A stretch of DNA of 64,000 nucleotides from Plastoroseomonas arctica. GTDB lineage: Bacteria; Pseudomonadota; Alphaproteobacteria; Acetobacterales; Acetobacteraceae. A program made the position numbers and the translations under genes. Below are positions 53,441-63,487 of the stretch, one piece after another (positions within the stretch are counted from its first letter, which is position 1; the number at the start of each line of letters is the position of its first letter). Below the pieces are notes generated by a model that saw nothing but the letters and a program-made list of their open reading frames with translations, was not told the DNA's origin and made no database searches. The DNA lies in assembly GCF_018128965.1 (NCBI RefSeq), contig NZ_JAAEDH010000008.1, positions 105,581 through 169,580 on the forward strand. Direction: 5' to 3'.

Positions 53441-53726
53441 AGGCGGAGGGCTCTGCCCCCTCGACCCCCGCCGGGGATCGCGCCGATCCCCGGGCCCCTG
53501 CGTGTGTTGGTCCTGGGCTGGGGAGGGGGAGTGCTTGCTGAATGGGGCTTGTTTGGGAGGGGGCGCATCGAGGGATGTCCCGTGGGGTAGGACTGCGCTG
53601 CGCCCCCTCCCAAACAAGCCTCGCCTCCGGCGAGAACACCCTCACCAGACTCAAGAACCAACAGATGGAGGTCGAGGATCGACACGATCCTCGCGGGGTC
53701 CAGGGGCAGAGCCCCTGGCCTTGCTG
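53441..53726. repeat. Large composite palindromic element B3 with 22-bp inverted repeat
   Basis: The 286-bp gap between thiD and glmM has no gene. It consists of two GC-rich element copies in opposite orientation (53441-53545 and the complement of 53621-53726), each with a CTCTGCCCC-type hairpin, a GATCG-CGATC hairpin and a GTTGGTYCT.. segment. They meet at a perfect 22-bp inverted repeat, 53546-53567 with 53599-53620, around a 31-base loop. The second half matches B1 (2510-2639) at about 70%. It looks like a miniature mobile palindrome, perhaps also a transcription end signal. Confidence 0.75.
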
Positions 53727-55085
53727 TCACGCCGCCCTCGCCAGCGCCCGGATCGCGTCGGCGAGGCGGGTGACGGTGCCGGCGACGATGGTTTCGTCTT
53801 CAGCTTCGGCCATGACGCGGATGACGGGTTCGGTACCGCTGGCGCGGATCAGCACGCGGCCGTGGTCGCCCAGGGCTTTCTCTTCCGCGGCGATGGCGGC
53901 TTGGACGGTGTGGTCGTTCAGCGGGCTGGTGCCGTCGTAGCGGACGTTGACCAGGCGTTGGGGCAGAGGGGTGAAGCAGCGGCAGATTTCGCTGGCGGGG
54001 CGGCCTTCCTCGACGAGCACGGCGAGCACTTGCAGTGCCGCGACCAAACCGTCGCCGGTGGTGGCGAAGTCGGGCATCAGCACGTGGCCGGATTGTTCGC
54101 CGCCGAGGTTGCAGCCGGCTTCGCGCATGCGTTCGGCGACGTAGCGGTCGCCGACGGCGGTGCGCAGCAGGTCGAGGTTGCGGGCCTTGAGGAAGCGCGC
54201 GAGGCCCATGTTGGACATCACGGTCGCGACCACCGCGCCGCCGGTGAGACGTCCTTGTGCGGCCCAGCTTCGCGCGATGAGGGCGAGGATCTGGTCGCCA
54301 TCGACCAGGCGGCCTTCTTCGTCGACGAGCACCAGGCGGTCGGCGTCACCGTCGAGTGCGATGCCGAGGTCGGCGCGCCGTTCGCGCACGACTTCGGCGA
54401 GTTGCCCGGGCGCGGTGCTGCCGCAGCCCTTGTTGATGTTCATCCCGTCCGGGCTGACGCCGAGCGGGACCACTTCGGCGCCGAGTTCCCACAGCACGGT
54501 CGGCGCGACCTTGTAGGCGGCACCGTGCGCGCAATCGACGACGATGCGCAGACCGTCGAGGCTGAGGCGTTTGGGGAAGCTGGCCTTCGCGGCTTCGATG
54601 TAGCGGCCGGGCGCGTCTTCAAGCCGCGACGCGCGCCCAAGGCGCGAAGGCGCTGCCAGCGCGCCGCTAAGGTCTCCATCCATCAGCGCCTCAATGGCAC
54701 ATTCCTGCTGGTCGGACAGCTTCAGGCCATCCGGGCCAAACAGCTTGATGCCGTTATCCTCGTACGGGTTGTGCGAGGCGCTGATCATCACGCCCAGGTC
54801 CGCCCGCAGGCTGCGCGTCAGCAGCGCGATGGCCGGCGTCGGCAGCGGCCCCACCAGGATCACATCCATCCCCGCCCCGATGAAGCCGGCGGTCAGCGCC
54901 GGTTCCAGCATGTAGCCGGACAAGCGCGTATCCTTGCCGATGACGACGCGGTGGCGGTGGCTGCCGCGGTTGAAGAATTGCCCCGCGGCCTGGCCGAGGC
55001 GGAGTGCGGTGGCGGCATCCATGGGCGCGCGGTTGGCGGTGCCGCGGATGCCATCGGTGCCGAACAGGTGGCGGGTGCTGGACAT
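53727..55085 (-). CDS. glmM: Phosphoglucosamine mutase
   Basis: 452-residue enzyme that makes glucosamine-1-phosphate for peptidoglycan and LPS. The active phosphoserine is in [14 protein letters not shown] (S104), the metal loop is ALDGDADR and the sugar-binding loop GGEQSGH is present. The N-terminal [11 protein letters not shown] is the family signature. ATG 55085 gives the family length; the longer upstream frame is not used. In many alphaproteobacteria glmM follows folP and ftsH; here an MBL gene sits between. Confidence 0.96.
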   Translation of the reverse strand: MSSTRHLFGTDGIRGTANRAPMDAATALRLGQAAGQFFNRGSHRHRVVIGKDTRLSGYMLEPALTAGFIGAGMDVILVGPLPTPAIALLTRSLRADLGVMISASHNPYEDNGIKLFGPDGLKLSDQQECAIEALMDGDLSGALAAPSRLGRASRLEDAPGRYIEAAKASFPKRLSLDGLRIVVDCAHGAAYKVAPTVLWELGAEVVPLGVSPDGMNINKGCGSTAPGQLAEVVRERRADLGIALDGDADRLVLVDEEGRLVDGDQILALIARSWAAQGRLTGGAVVATVMSNMGLARFLKARNLDLLRTAVGDRYVAERMREAGCNLGGEQSGHVLMPDFATTGDGLVAALQVLAVLVEEGRPASEICRCFTPLPQRLVNVRYDGTSPLNDHTVQAAIAAEEKALGDHGRVLIRASGTEPVIRVMAEAEDETIVAGTVTRLADAIRALARAA

Positions 55086-55178
55086 GCGCCTATCCCTACA
55101 ACCCCGCACCGCGCCGCGTCCATTCCGCCCCGCCGCCAGCCGTGCTGTGCTGGGGCGACCCATCGAGAGGCCTCCGCC

Positions 55179-56048
55179 ATGACGCCGCTGCCCGACGCCC
55201 AGGTGCCCGCCATCCATCACCGCCGCATCGGCGACGTGCTGGTCACGTCGGTGAGCGACGGCTTCCTCGACGGCTCCATGGCCGTGATCCAGAACATCGA
55301 TCCTGGTGATGCGGCCGCGATGCTCCGCGCCGCCTTCCGCCCGGTGCCGCGCCGCACGGCGCTGAATTGCTTCCTAATCCGCTCGGGCGGCCGCACGGCG
55401 CTTCTCGACACCGGCGCGGGGGTGCACATGCAGGCCTCGGCAGGGCGGCTGATGGCGAACCTAGCCGCCGCCGGTGTGGCGCCGGGCACGATCGACACGG
55501 TGCTCCTCACCCACATGCACCCCGACCATTCCAATGGCCTTGCCGATGCGCACGGTGCGGCGTTCTTCCCTAACGCCGAGCTCGCCATGCACCAGGCCGA
55601 GCATGCCTACTGGATGCAGGAGAACCCACCCGCGAGCACCCAGGGCGTGCCCTATTTCGCCATGGCCCGCACCCAGGCCGCGCCCTACGCGGACCGCCTG
55701 CGCCTGTTCGACGGCGGCGAGGTCTTCCCCGGAGTCAGCGCGGTGCACCTGCCCGGCCACACCCCGGGGCATTGCGGATACCGCATCGCCTCCGGCGACG
55801 AGTCCCTGCTCATCTGGGGCGACATCGTCCATGTCCCCGAAATCCAGGTGCCGCGTCCCGAGGTGACGATGACCTTCGACGTGGATCCTGCCCAGGCAGC
55901 CGCCACCCGGGCGCGCGTCTTCGACATGGTCGCAGCCGATGGCGTGCTCATCGCCGGCATGCACCTGCACTTCCCCGGCGTGGCGAACCTCGCGCGCGAG
56001 GCCGGCGGCTTCCGCCTCTACCCGGAAGCCTGGCGCCAGACCCTCTGA
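55179..56048 (+). CDS. Metallo-beta-lactamase-fold hydrolase
   Basis: 289-residue MBL-fold enzyme. The metal motif HxHxDH is seen as [13 protein letters not shown] (about residues 110-122), then [19 protein letters not shown] and the last ligand in AGMHLHFPG. It belongs to the AttM/AiiB or quorum-quenching-like branch, but many members are not lactonases. It has no signal peptide. It is divergent from glmM and tail to tail with folP (stops adjacent). Substrate unknown. Confidence 0.87.
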   Translation: MTPLPDAQVPAIHHRRIGDVLVTSVSDGFLDGSMAVIQNIDPGDAAAMLRAAFRPVPRRTALNCFLIRSGGRTALLDTGAGVHMQASAGRLMANLAAAGVAPGTIDTVLLTHMHPDHSNGLADAHGAAFFPNAELAMHQAEHAYWMQENPPASTQGVPYFAMARTQAAPYADRLRLFDGGEVFPGVSAVHLPGHTPGHCGYRIASGDESLLIWGDIVHVPEIQVPRPEVTMTFDVDPAQAAATRARVFDMVAADGVLIAGMHLHFPGVANLAREAGGFRLYPEAWRQTL

Positions 56049-57110
56049 TCAATCAGACGCGGCGGGCTCGGGAGGCGCTTCGCCGGCCACGCACGCGCGC
56101 CAGACGGCGAGCGCCTGCACCGTCTCCGCCACGTCATGCACGCGCAGGATCGAGGCACCCCGCTCCGCTGCCGCCAGCGCCGCCGCGAGGCTCCCGGCCA
56201 GACGCTCCTCCGCCGCCTCCACCCCCGACAGCCAGCCGATGAACCGCTTGCGCGAGGCGCCGAACACCACCCTGCAGCCGATACCGGCGAGGATCGGCAA
56301 GCGCTCGATCAGCGCCAGGTTGTGCGCCATCGTCTTGCCGAAGCCGATGCCGGGATCAATCGCGATGCGCCCGCGCGGGATGCCCAGCGCCTCCAGCGTC
56401 GCGACGCGATCGCGCAGGAAGCGCGCGACCTCCAGCACCACATCCCCGTACTGCGCCAGCTCCTGCATGCGGCGCGGATCGTCGCCTGGCATGTGCATGA
56501 GGATGACGGGCGCCTCGGTGCGCATGAGCACGCGCAGCGAGGCGGGGTCGTGGCGCAGCGCCGAGATGTCGTTCACCACCTCCGCCCCGGCATCGAGCAC
56601 CGCATCCATCACCGCGGCGTGGCGCGTGTCGACCGAGACAGGAGCCGCCTTGGCGAGGTCCCGCACCACCGGGAGAATTCGGGCCAGTTCCTCCTCGGGC
56701 ACAACGGGCGTGGCGCCGGGGCGCGTCGACTCACCGCCGATGTCGAGGATGTCCGCGCCGGCCTCCAGCATGGCGTGCCCGGCGGCGATGGCGGCGTCGG
56801 CTACGTCGAAGCGGCCGCCATCGGAAAAACTGTCCGGCGTGATGTTGAGGATGCCCATGACCAAAGGGCGGTCTGCGGGCAGGCCGGCAAAAGCGGGGAC
56901 GCGCAGGGACAGGGCGTCCACGGCGTCACGCCACGCCTCCGGCACCTCAGAGAGTGGGCCGATGCCGAGGCTTTCCCCGTTCTCGATCAGGCGAACCAGG
57001 GTGAAGGCGGCGGCGCCGCCGGCAAGTGGCATGGCGATGCCAAGCTTGACCGCGTGGAAGGCAGCGGGGCCGTGCAGAAGGCCGAGAGGCTCGACCCAGC
57101 GGTCGGACAT
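56049..57110 (-). CDS. folP: Dihydropteroate synthase
   Basis: 353-residue folate enzyme, target of sulfonamides. The core has LVMGILNITPDSFSDGGRFD, DILDIGGESTRPGATPV, VSVDTRHAAVMDAVLDAGAEVVNDISALRHDP, and IAIDPGIGFGKTMAHNLALI. The first 80 residues are an N-terminal extension seen in some alphaproteobacteria and are less conserved. It follows ftsH; a hairpin element (A3) lies in the 85-bp gap, so the two may be separate transcripts. Confidence 0.94.
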   Translation of the reverse strand: MSDRWVEPLGLLHGPAAFHAVKLGIAMPLAGGAAAFTLVRLIENGESLGIGPLSEVPEAWRDAVDALSLRVPAFAGLPADRPLVMGILNITPDSFSDGGRFDVADAAIAAGHAMLEAGADILDIGGESTRPGATPVVPEEELARILPVVRDLAKAAPVSVDTRHAAVMDAVLDAGAEVVNDISALRHDPASLRVLMRTEAPVILMHMPGDDPRRMQELAQYGDVVLEVARFLRDRVATLEALGIPRGRIAIDPGIGFGKTMAHNLALIERLPILAGIGCRVVFGASRKRFIGWLSGVEAAEERLAGSLAAALAAAERGASILRVHDVAETVQALAVWRACVAGEAPPEPAASD

Positions 57111-57134
57111 GAAGGGGCTCCGAAAAAAGAAAGG

Positions 57135-57176
57135 CCGGGGAAAGGAATTTCCCCGGACCCCATTCTTTTATTTTTG
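57135..57176. terminator. Hairpin element A3, bidirectional terminator
   Basis: CCGGGGAAA-GGAA-TTTCCCCGG is followed on the plus strand by ACCCCATTCTTTTATTTTTG and preceded by CCGAAAAAAGAAAGG, which gives a T-rich tail on the minus strand too. It lies between ftsH and folP (both minus strand). Sister of A1 and A2. Confidence 0.85.
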
Positions 57177-57195
57177 CGACTTAAGAAGCGCGACC

Positions 57196-59118
57196 TCAGG
57201 TAGCAGGGGCGGCACCCGGATTGAGGCCGCCGGGGCGCGGGGCGGGGCGTCCGCTGGTCGGAACGCTGCCGCGGCTCTGGTTGATGGGGTCGTCCGGGCG
57301 GACGCGAACGACCGGCTCGCCCTTGATCACCAGGCGGATTTCATCGCCCGACAGCGTCTCGTGCTCCAGCAGGCCCTTGGCCAGCAGGTGCAGCTCCTCG
57401 ACATTGTCGGACAGGATCTGAGTCGCGCGGGCATAGGCGCCGTCGATGATCGAGCGGATCTCGCCGTCGATCTGCCGAGCGGTCTCCTCCGACAGGTTCT
57501 TCGACTGCGTCACCGAATGGCCCAGGAACACCTCCTGGTCGTTCGAGCCATAGGCGATCATGCCGAGCTTCTCGGACATGCCCCACTCCGTCACCATCCG
57601 GCGCGCCTGGTCGGTCGCCATCTTGATGTCACCTGAGGCGCCGTTGCTGACCTTGTCAGCGCCGAAGATAACTTCCTCGGCGACGCGGCCGCCCATCGCC
57701 ATGGCGAGCTCCGCCTTCAGCTTGGACTTGTGCTTCGAATAGCGGTCACCCGCGGGCAAGGACATCACCAGGCCCAGGGCACGCCCGCGCGGAATGATCG
57801 TCGCCTTGTGCACCGGGTCGCACTCCGCCTCATGCATCGCGACCAGCGCGTGGCCAGCCTCGTGATAGGCGGTCATACGCTTCTCATCCTCGGACATGAC
57901 GAGGCTGCGGCGCTCCGCACCCATCATCACCTTGTCCTTGGCCTGCTCGAACTCGTGCATGCCGACAGTACGGCGGCCGGTGCGCGCGGCCAGCAAAGCG
58001 GCCTCGTTCACTAGGTTCGCAAGATCCGCGCCGGAGAAGCCCGGCGTGCCGCGCGCAATCGTCTTCGGCTCGACGTCGGACGCCAACGGCACCTTGCGCA
58101 TGTGCACACGAAGGATCTTCTCGCGGCCCATCACATCGGGGTTCGGCACCACCACCTGGCGATCGAAGCGGCCGGGACGCAGCAAGGCGGGGTCGAGCAC
58201 ATCGGGGCGGTTCGTCGCCGCGATGATGATGACTCCCTCATTGCTCTCGAACCCGTCCATCTCGACGAGCATCTGATTGAGCGTCTGCTCGCGCTCGTCA
58301 TTGCCGCCGCCAAGACCAGCGCCACGATGGCGGCCCACCGCGTCGATCTCGTCGATGAAGATGATGCAGGGCGCGTTCTTCTTGCCCTGTTCGAACATGT
58401 CGCGCACACGGGATGCACCCACGCCCACGAACATTTCGACGAAGTCCGAGCCGGAAATGGTGAAGAAGGGCACGTTCGCCTCGCCGGCGATCGAGCGGGC
58501 GAGCAGCGTCTTGCCGGTACCCGGGGGCCCGACGAGCAGCACACCCTTGGGGATCTTGCCGCCGAGCCGCTGGAACTTCTGCGGATCACGCAGGAATTCG
58601 ACGATCTCCTCGAGCTCGGCCTTGGCCTCCTCGATGCCGGCGACGTCCTCGAACGTAACGCGGCCCTGCTTCTCGGTCAGCAGCTTCGCCTTGGACTTCC
58701 CGAAGCCCATCGCGCGGCCACCGCCACCCTGCATCTGGCGCATGAAGAAAATCCACACGCCGATCAGCAGCAGCATCGGGAACCAGGACATCAGGTAGTG
58801 GAGCAGAGGATTGACGTCGCTGTCCTCGGGCCGCGCGACGACGCGCACACCCTTGTCGGTCAGCCGCGTCACCAGTGCCGGGTCCTCGGGCGTATAGGTG
58901 GAGAAGCTGCGGCCGTCCGAGAGTTGCCCGGTCACGATCCGTCCCTGGATCACGACATCCCGCACATGCCCGGCATTCACCTCATTGAGGAAATCCGAAT
59001 AGGCGACCTGCTGCGCCGAGGCGCGCGATCCGCCCGAGGGCTGGAACAGGTTGAACAGCGCCACCAACAGCAGCGCCACAATGACCCACAGCGCCAGGTT
59101 CCGGCCAAAATTATTCAC
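57196..59118 (-). CDS. ftsH: ATP-dependent zinc metalloprotease FtsH
   Basis: 640-residue membrane-bound AAA+ protease. Two N-terminal membrane helices (about residues 5-21 and 110-127) surround the periplasmic domain. Walker A is [17 protein letters not shown], Walker B is [12 protein letters not shown], the second region of homology is [19 protein letters not shown], and the zinc site is HEAGH at 419-423 with a further Asp downstream. GTG 59118 gives the usual [11 protein letters not shown] start. The C-terminal tail is Pro-rich. It follows tilS in the same direction, as in most proteobacteria. Confidence 0.97.
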   Translation of the reverse strand: MNNFGRNLALWVIVALLLVALFNLFQPSGGSRASAQQVAYSDFLNEVNAGHVRDVVIQGRIVTGQLSDGRSFSTYTPEDPALVTRLTDKGVRVVARPEDSDVNPLLHYLMSWFPMLLLIGVWIFFMRQMQGGGGRAMGFGKSKAKLLTEKQGRVTFEDVAGIEEAKAELEEIVEFLRDPQKFQRLGGKIPKGVLLVGPPGTGKTLLARSIAGEANVPFFTISGSDFVEMFVGVGASRVRDMFEQGKKNAPCIIFIDEIDAVGRHRGAGLGGGNDEREQTLNQMLVEMDGFESNEGVIIIAATNRPDVLDPALLRPGRFDRQVVVPNPDVMGREKILRVHMRKVPLASDVEPKTIARGTPGFSGADLANLVNEAALLAARTGRRTVGMHEFEQAKDKVMMGAERRSLVMSEDEKRMTAYHEAGHALVAMHEAECDPVHKATIIPRGRALGLVMSLPAGDRYSKHKSKLKAELAMAMGGRVAEEVIFGADKVSNGASGDIKMATDQARRMVTEWGMSEKLGMIAYGSNDQEVFLGHSVTQSKNLSEETARQIDGEIRSIIDGAYARATQILSDNVEELHLLAKGLLEHETLSGDEIRLVIKGEPVVRVRPDDPINQSRGSVPTSGRPAPRPGGLNPGAAPAT

Positions 59119-59237
59119 TTGGCAATCCCATCTTCCTTCGCCCGAGGGCGTGACCTCCGGCCCTGCCGGGCCGTCTTGAGCACCTACATGGGGTCGGCTT
59201 GCCCGGGCGTGAATGGGCAACCCGTCGCTTGCCTGGA

Positions 59238-60488
59238 TTATGCCGGCCCCGGCACCACCGATCGCGCCCAGCCGAGTGGCGCACCGCCCTGTGGGGCGAA
59301 GGCCAGCGCGAACGGACCGCACGCGAGAGGTGAAGGATAGTCCATGGTCGGCAGCGCCGCCAGCCTTCCGTTTGCGTCACGAATCGCCGGCACCGCGGCG
59401 CGCAAGGCGAGTGGCAGCGAGGTGCCTTGTGCCATCGGATCGTCTCCCAGGGCCCCGAGCCAATGCCCTTCGGCACCTTCGCCGACCAGACGGAAGCGAC
59501 CGTCCCAGACGACGCCCCGCCTTACGGGGACCGGCGGCTCCAACCCGGATGGCTCGCGCGTCAACATCGATGCTCCACCCTGGGCAGCCCGAAGCCAGGC
59601 GCCGTCCAGGGTTCCTTGGCCCCTATGGAGCAAGGCTGCGACGGCCTCTACATCCGATGGAAAGGCTGCGCCGGCGACGAGCCCCAGCAGCGTCGCAAGC
59701 GCCGCCACCGCCACCGCGTCGGAGCCGAGCGCATCCCGGTCGACCCGCACGAAGCCGCTGCGCGACACCATCGCGCAGGTGGCGAGGCGCAGGGCTATTG
59801 CTCCGTCACGGGCGGCGCGGCGCTCGCCGAAACGCGCCGCGGCCTCCGACAGCGCCGGTTGAGCGGCCGGACTGGCGACGCCACGCAAGCGCACGCGGAG
59901 AAACCGCGCATCGGCGTTGCTCGGGTCACATTCGGGCGTGAGCGCGGCGGCGGCAATCGTGGCCTCCAGCCGCGCCGGCGCGACGCCGAGCAGTGGCCGC
60001 AGCATCAAGGCCTGGGGCTCCGCACGCACCGTCGCCATGGAAGCAAGGCCGGCCGGCCCACTGCCGGCGAGGGCGCGCGAGAGCAGGGTTTCGGCCTGGT
60101 CCTCCGCATGGTGGCCGAGCAGCAGCCACGGGCGCGCCTCCTGCGCACACACATCGAGCAACGCGCGCATCCGGGCCGCCCGCGCGCGACTTTGGGTGCC
60201 GGCACCGGGCGCGACGCGGATCGCGATCACCCGCGCGGCAATCCCGGCATCTGAAAGCCGATCCCGCACGCGCCGTGCTTCCTCGGCACTGCCGGCACGC
60301 AGGCCATGATCGACAATCAGCGCGAGCAGCGAGCCACCGCGCTCAGCCGCCCATGCCTGGGCCAGCCATGCGAGCGCCAGGCTGTGCGGTCCGCCCGAGA
60401 CACCGGCGGCAAGGCGCGGCCGCGCGCCGAACGGCCCGAGCGGGCGCATCCAGGCCGCGAATTCATCCTGCGAAACCGGCGCCGCCAT
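59238..60488 (-). CDS. tilS: tRNA(Ile)-lysidine synthetase with altered PP-loop
   Basis: 416-residue enzyme that makes lysidine at C34 of tRNA-Ile(CAU). The PP-loop usually reads SGGxDS; here it is SGGPHS at residues 31-36, with His35 (codon CAC) in place of the conserved Asp. Other motifs are [31 protein letters not shown] and LRPLLGV. The rest of the protein is normal in length. It follows cpoB in the same direction and ends 119 bp before ftsH. Since TilS is essential, the enzyme is expected to work despite the change. Confidence 0.9.
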   Translation of the reverse strand: MAAPVSQDEFAAWMRPLGPFGARPRLAAGVSGGPHSLALAWLAQAWAAERGGSLLALIVDHGLRAGSAEEARRVRDRLSDAGIAARVIAIRVAPGAGTQSRARAARMRALLDVCAQEARPWLLLGHHAEDQAETLLSRALAGSGPAGLASMATVRAEPQALMLRPLLGVAPARLEATIAAAALTPECDPSNADARFLRVRLRGVASPAAQPALSEAAARFGERRAARDGAIALRLATCAMVSRSGFVRVDRDALGSDAVAVAALATLLGLVAGAAFPSDVEAVAALLHRGQGTLDGAWLRAAQGGASMLTREPSGLEPPVPVRRGVVWDGRFRLVGEGAEGHWLGALGDDPMAQGTSLPLALRAAVPAIRDANGRLAALPTMDYPSPLACGPFALAFAPQGGAPLGWARSVVPGPA

Positions 60489-60516
60489 GCGCGCCGCGGT
60501 CCGGTGGTGCCCGGCG

Positions 60517-61410
60517 TCAGCGGCAGCTGTTCGCCCGACGCGCCTGGTCGGCACGTTGGGCGAGCGGCGGCGACAGGCGCGGGAACTCGGAGCGCAGCTG
60601 GTCGAGCGTGTCGCAGGCTTCGCGGCGCGCGTTGAACCCGGCAAATGCTCCGGAAAGGCCGAGCAGCGCTTCCGGCGCGCGGGCACCCTGGCGATTGCGT
60701 CGATAGGCCTCGTCATACGCCAGGGCAGCGTTCTGGAACTGCCGCCGCCCAGCAAGGCTGTCGCCCAGCAGAAGCTGTGCGTCCTGCGCCCTTGCCGGGG
60801 CGCGCGCCGCGAGCACCTCACGTGCGGCGGCCTCAGCCGCGGCGTAGTCGCGCCGCGTCAGCGCGGCCTGGCCGTCGGCGAGCGCGCGTTCCGGCGGGCG
60901 CGGCCCGGCATTCGTTGCGGCCTGCACCGGTGGCGTGCCGTCGCCACGCAGCGGTGGCGCCGCTTCGCCGCGCAGCGGCGGCGTGGCATCGCTGCGCTGC
61001 GTCGGGGGCGGCGCGCCGGTCGGGCGCGGCGCGCCTGGACGCCCCGTCTCGATCTGCTGCAGGCGGAACTCGAGGTCGCCGCGCAGCTTCTCGATATCCT
61101 CGGACAGGCGCTGGTTGCGGAACTCGAGCTCCTGATTGCGGCCGCGCAGGCGGCGCACCTCCTCCTCCATCTCGGCGACGCGACCGACCAGCTGGCCCAT
61201 GATCTCATTGCCGCCGGCACCGCGCGGTACCGAGGAGGGCGGCGGCAGGCTGGCACCGCCGCGGCGCAGCTGATCGATCTCGCGGCGCAATTCCAGCAGC
61301 TGGTTCTGCAGCGCGATGCCCTCGCGGCTCTCGATCTGCGCTGCTGCGCCAACTGGCGCCAGGAACACCGCGACCAGACAGGCGGCAACCCACCCAACGA
61401 ACGGCTTCAC
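60517..61410 (-). CDS. cpoB: Tol-Pal system coordinator CpoB/YbgF
   Basis: 297-residue periplasmic protein that links peptidoglycan synthesis to outer-membrane constriction. It has a signal peptide (about residues 1-25, ending AAA), a coiled-coil region (IALQNQLLELRREIDQLRR and RNQELEFRNQRLSEDIEKLRGDLEFRL), a Pro-rich linker with repeats (PLRGEAAPPLRGDGTPP) and a C-terminal TPR part. GTG 61410 is chosen because it puts the hydrophobic signal at the start. It sits after pal, separated by an intrinsic terminator. Confidence 0.88.
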   Translation of the reverse strand: MKPFVGWVAACLVAVFLAPVGAAAQIESREGIALQNQLLELRREIDQLRRGGASLPPPSSVPRGAGGNEIMGQLVGRVAEMEEEVRRLRGRNQELEFRNQRLSEDIEKLRGDLEFRLQQIETGRPGAPRPTGAPPPTQRSDATPPLRGEAAPPLRGDGTPPVQAATNAGPRPPERALADGQAALTRRDYAAAEAAAREVLAARAPARAQDAQLLLGDSLAGRRQFQNAALAYDEAYRRNRQGARAPEALLGLSGAFAGFNARREACDTLDQLRSEFPRLSPPLAQRADQARRANSCR

Positions 61411-61448
61411 CAACGGCCTACCCCTGCTGTGGACCCTGACCTGTCCAT

Positions 61449-61483
61449 AAAGACAAAGGGCGGCCACCGTAAGGCAGCCGCCC
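61449..61483 (-). terminator. Intrinsic terminator after pal
   Basis: On the minus strand an 11-bp stem GGGCGGCTGCC / GGTGGCCGCCC with a TTAC loop (two wobble pairs) is followed by TTTGTCTTTA. It lies 40 bp after the pal stop and separates pal from cpoB, though cpoB may still be read through. Confidence 0.88.
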
Positions 61484-61522
61484 CTCATCACGAATGCGCC
61501 AGGAGTGCCCCGGCGACGTGGC

Positions 61523-61987
61523 TCAGCGAACGACGGTCACCGCGCGGCGGTTCTGCGCCCAGGCGCTCTCATCCGAACCCAGGGCCGCGGGGCGGTCCTT
61601 GCCGTAGCTGATTGTCGAGACGCGGGCGCCGGCGACGCCGCCGGCCACCAGCAGGTCGCGCGCCGAATTCGCGCGGCGCTGGCCGAGCGCCAGGTTGTAC
61701 TCGCGCGTGCCACGCTCATCGGCATGGCCCTCGACCTGCACCGTGACCGAGGCGTTGGTCTGCATCCACGATGCCTGGCGCTGCAGGATGGGGCGCTGGT
61801 CCTCGCGGACCGAGCTGCGGTCGGTGTCGAACAGGACGCGGTCACCGACGTTCGCGACAAGGTCTTCCTGGCTGCCGGGACGAATGCTGCTGCCGCCGGT
61901 GCCGCCCGCCGTGGTGGCCTGGTCGGTGTTCGCGCAGGCCGCGAGCAGCGAGACGGCGGCGAAGGCGGCAAGGATCGGTTTGGTCAT
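61523..61987 (-). CDS. pal: Peptidoglycan-associated lipoprotein Pal
   Basis: 154-residue outer-membrane lipoprotein. The lipobox is SLLAAC with the acylated C18, followed by a Gly/Ser-rich linker. The OmpA-like domain has RVLFDTDRSSV and VEGHADERGTREYNLALGQRRANSARDLLVAGGV, which binds peptidoglycan. ATG 61987 has AAGGA 9 bp upstream. It is downstream of tolB by 132 bp. Part of the Tol-Pal complex for outer-membrane constriction. Confidence 0.96.
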   Translation of the reverse strand: MTKPILAAFAAVSLLAACANTDQATTAGGTGGSSIRPGSQEDLVANVGDRVLFDTDRSSVREDQRPILQRQASWMQTNASVTVQVEGHADERGTREYNLALGQRRANSARDLLVAGGVAGARVSTISYGKDRPAALGSDESAWAQNRRAVTVVR

Positions 61988-62119
61988 TCGGGGGTCCTTT
62001 CGGGGGGATCGATCAGAACAAGAGTTCAATTCTTGGGGATATCGGGCAGTGCCGGCGCAGGGTCAAGCAGTACCGCGCCAGTGCGATGAACTCACGCGGC
62101 ATTTGCGCCAGGTTCGGCA

Positions 62120-63487
62120 TCAAGACAACAGGGGCGACCAGGCCGGGTCCGAGGCATCGGTCGGCGTGGTGACCGGGCGTTCATTGAATCCAGCGATGTC
62201 GATCGACACCAGGCGCGACGAATAGCCACCGCCGCGCTGATCGCGCGCTGGGGTCTCGCGATAGAACATCAGCACGCGGCCGTTGGGCGCGAAGGTCGGC
62301 CCCTCCATGCCCCAGCCTTCCGAGAGGATACGCTCGCCGGAGCCATCGGGGCGCATCACGCCGATGGCGAAGCCGCCGCGGGCGATGCGGGTGAAGGCGA
62401 TGAGGTCGCCGCGCGGCGACCACACCGGCGTCGCGTAGCGGCCATTGCCGAAGGAGATGCGCCGCGCGCCGCCGCCGCCGGCATCCATGACGTAGAGCTG
62501 CTGGTCGCCGCCACGATCCGAGTTGAACACGATCTGCGCGCCATCGGGCGAATAGCAGGGCGACACGTCGAGCCCGCCGCCGGATGTGAGCTGGCGCTCG
62601 CGGCGCGACCCGAGATCGACCACAAAGATGTTGGCGTCGCCACCGCGGGTGGAGGAGAGCACCACCGAGCGCCCATCGGGCGAAAAACGCGGCGAGAGCG
62701 TCATGCCGCCGAAATTGCCCAGCACCTCCTGCCGGCCGGAGCCGAGGTCGAACAGATACACGCGCGGCTCGCCCTGCGCCTGGTAGGACATGAAGGCGAT
62801 GCGGTCCGCACTCGGGTGGAAGCGCGGGGTCAGCGCGGTCAGCCGGCCATCGGTGAGGAACCGGTGGTTCTCGCCATCCTGGTCCATGATGGCGAGGCGA
62901 CGGATGCGGCGATCACGCGGACCGGCCTCGCTGATGTAGACGACGCGGGTGTCGAAATAGCCCTTCTCGCCCAGCAGCCGCTCATAGATGGCATCCGAGA
63001 TCAGGTGGGCGATGCGGCGCCAATTCGCGTTGGGCGCGTTGAAGGCGGTGCCCTGCAGCTGGGTCTCGGGGTTCACGTCCCACAGGCGGAACTCCACGCG
63101 CACCTGGTCGCCGCGCAGCTCGACGCGGCCAGTGGTGAGCGCCTGGGCACCGATCAGCCGCCAATCCTGGAAGCGGGGCGTCTGCGCCGCGGCCTCGGCG
63201 GTCTGGATGAAGGCCTGTCGGTCCACCGGACGGAACAGGCCCGAATTGCGTAGATTGGCCTGCACCACGCGGGCGATGTCGCGCCCGAGCCGCTCGCCTT
63301 CGCCCGAGCCGGCGAAATCGGGGATGGCGATGGGCAGGGGATCGGTCCGCGCGCGGGTGATGTCGATCACTGCGCCGCGCGGCTGGGCGGGGGTCTGGGC
63401 GAGCGAGGCCAACGGTGTCGCGAAGATGCCGGGGGCGACGAGGCCGCCGAGCAACGCATGGCGGCGAGAGATGCCTGTGGTGATCAT
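62120..63487 (-). CDS. tolB: Tol-Pal system beta-propeller protein TolB
   Basis: 455-residue periplasmic protein. It has a twin-arginine-like N-terminus (ISRRHALLGGLVAPGIFA), an N-terminal alpha/beta domain (PLPIAIPDFAGSGEGERLGRDIA) and a C-terminal six-bladed propeller with repeats such as PRFSPDGRSVVLSSTRGGDANIFVVDL and PCYSPDGAQIVFNSDRGGDQQLYVMD. The RRHALL motif may mean Tat rather than Sec export. ATG 63487 overlaps the tolA stop. Partner of Pal and TolA. Confidence 0.95.
   Translation of the reverse strand: MITTGISRRHALLGGLVAPGIFATPLASLAQTPAQPRGAVIDITRARTDPLPIAIPDFAGSGEGERLGRDIARVVQANLRNSGLFRPVDRQAFIQTAEAAAQTPRFQDWRLIGAQALTTGRVELRGDQVRVEFRLWDVNPETQLQGTAFNAPNANWRRIAHLISDAIYERLLGEKGYFDTRVVYISEAGPRDRRIRRLAIMDQDGENHRFLTDGRLTALTPRFHPSADRIAFMSYQAQGEPRVYLFDLGSGRQEVLGNFGGMTLSPRFSPDGRSVVLSSTRGGDANIFVVDLGSRRERQLTSGGGLDVSPCYSPDGAQIVFNSDRGGDQQLYVMDAGGGGARRISFGNGRYATPVWSPRGDLIAFTRIARGGFAIGVMRPDGSGERILSEGWGMEGPTFAPNGRVLMFYRETPARDQRGGGYSSRLVSIDIAGFNERPVTTPTDASDPAWSPLLS

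Noticed and set aside
53441..53617. N-terminal extension of thiD through the repeat
   Set aside because: Low-complexity residues from the palindrome; GTG 53440 fits the family start.
52797..55178. Long plus-strand frame upstream of the MBL gene, antisense to thiD and glmM
   Set aside because: The part before 55179 covers two well-supported genes and the repeat element; only the end from ATG 55179 codes for a recognisable protein.
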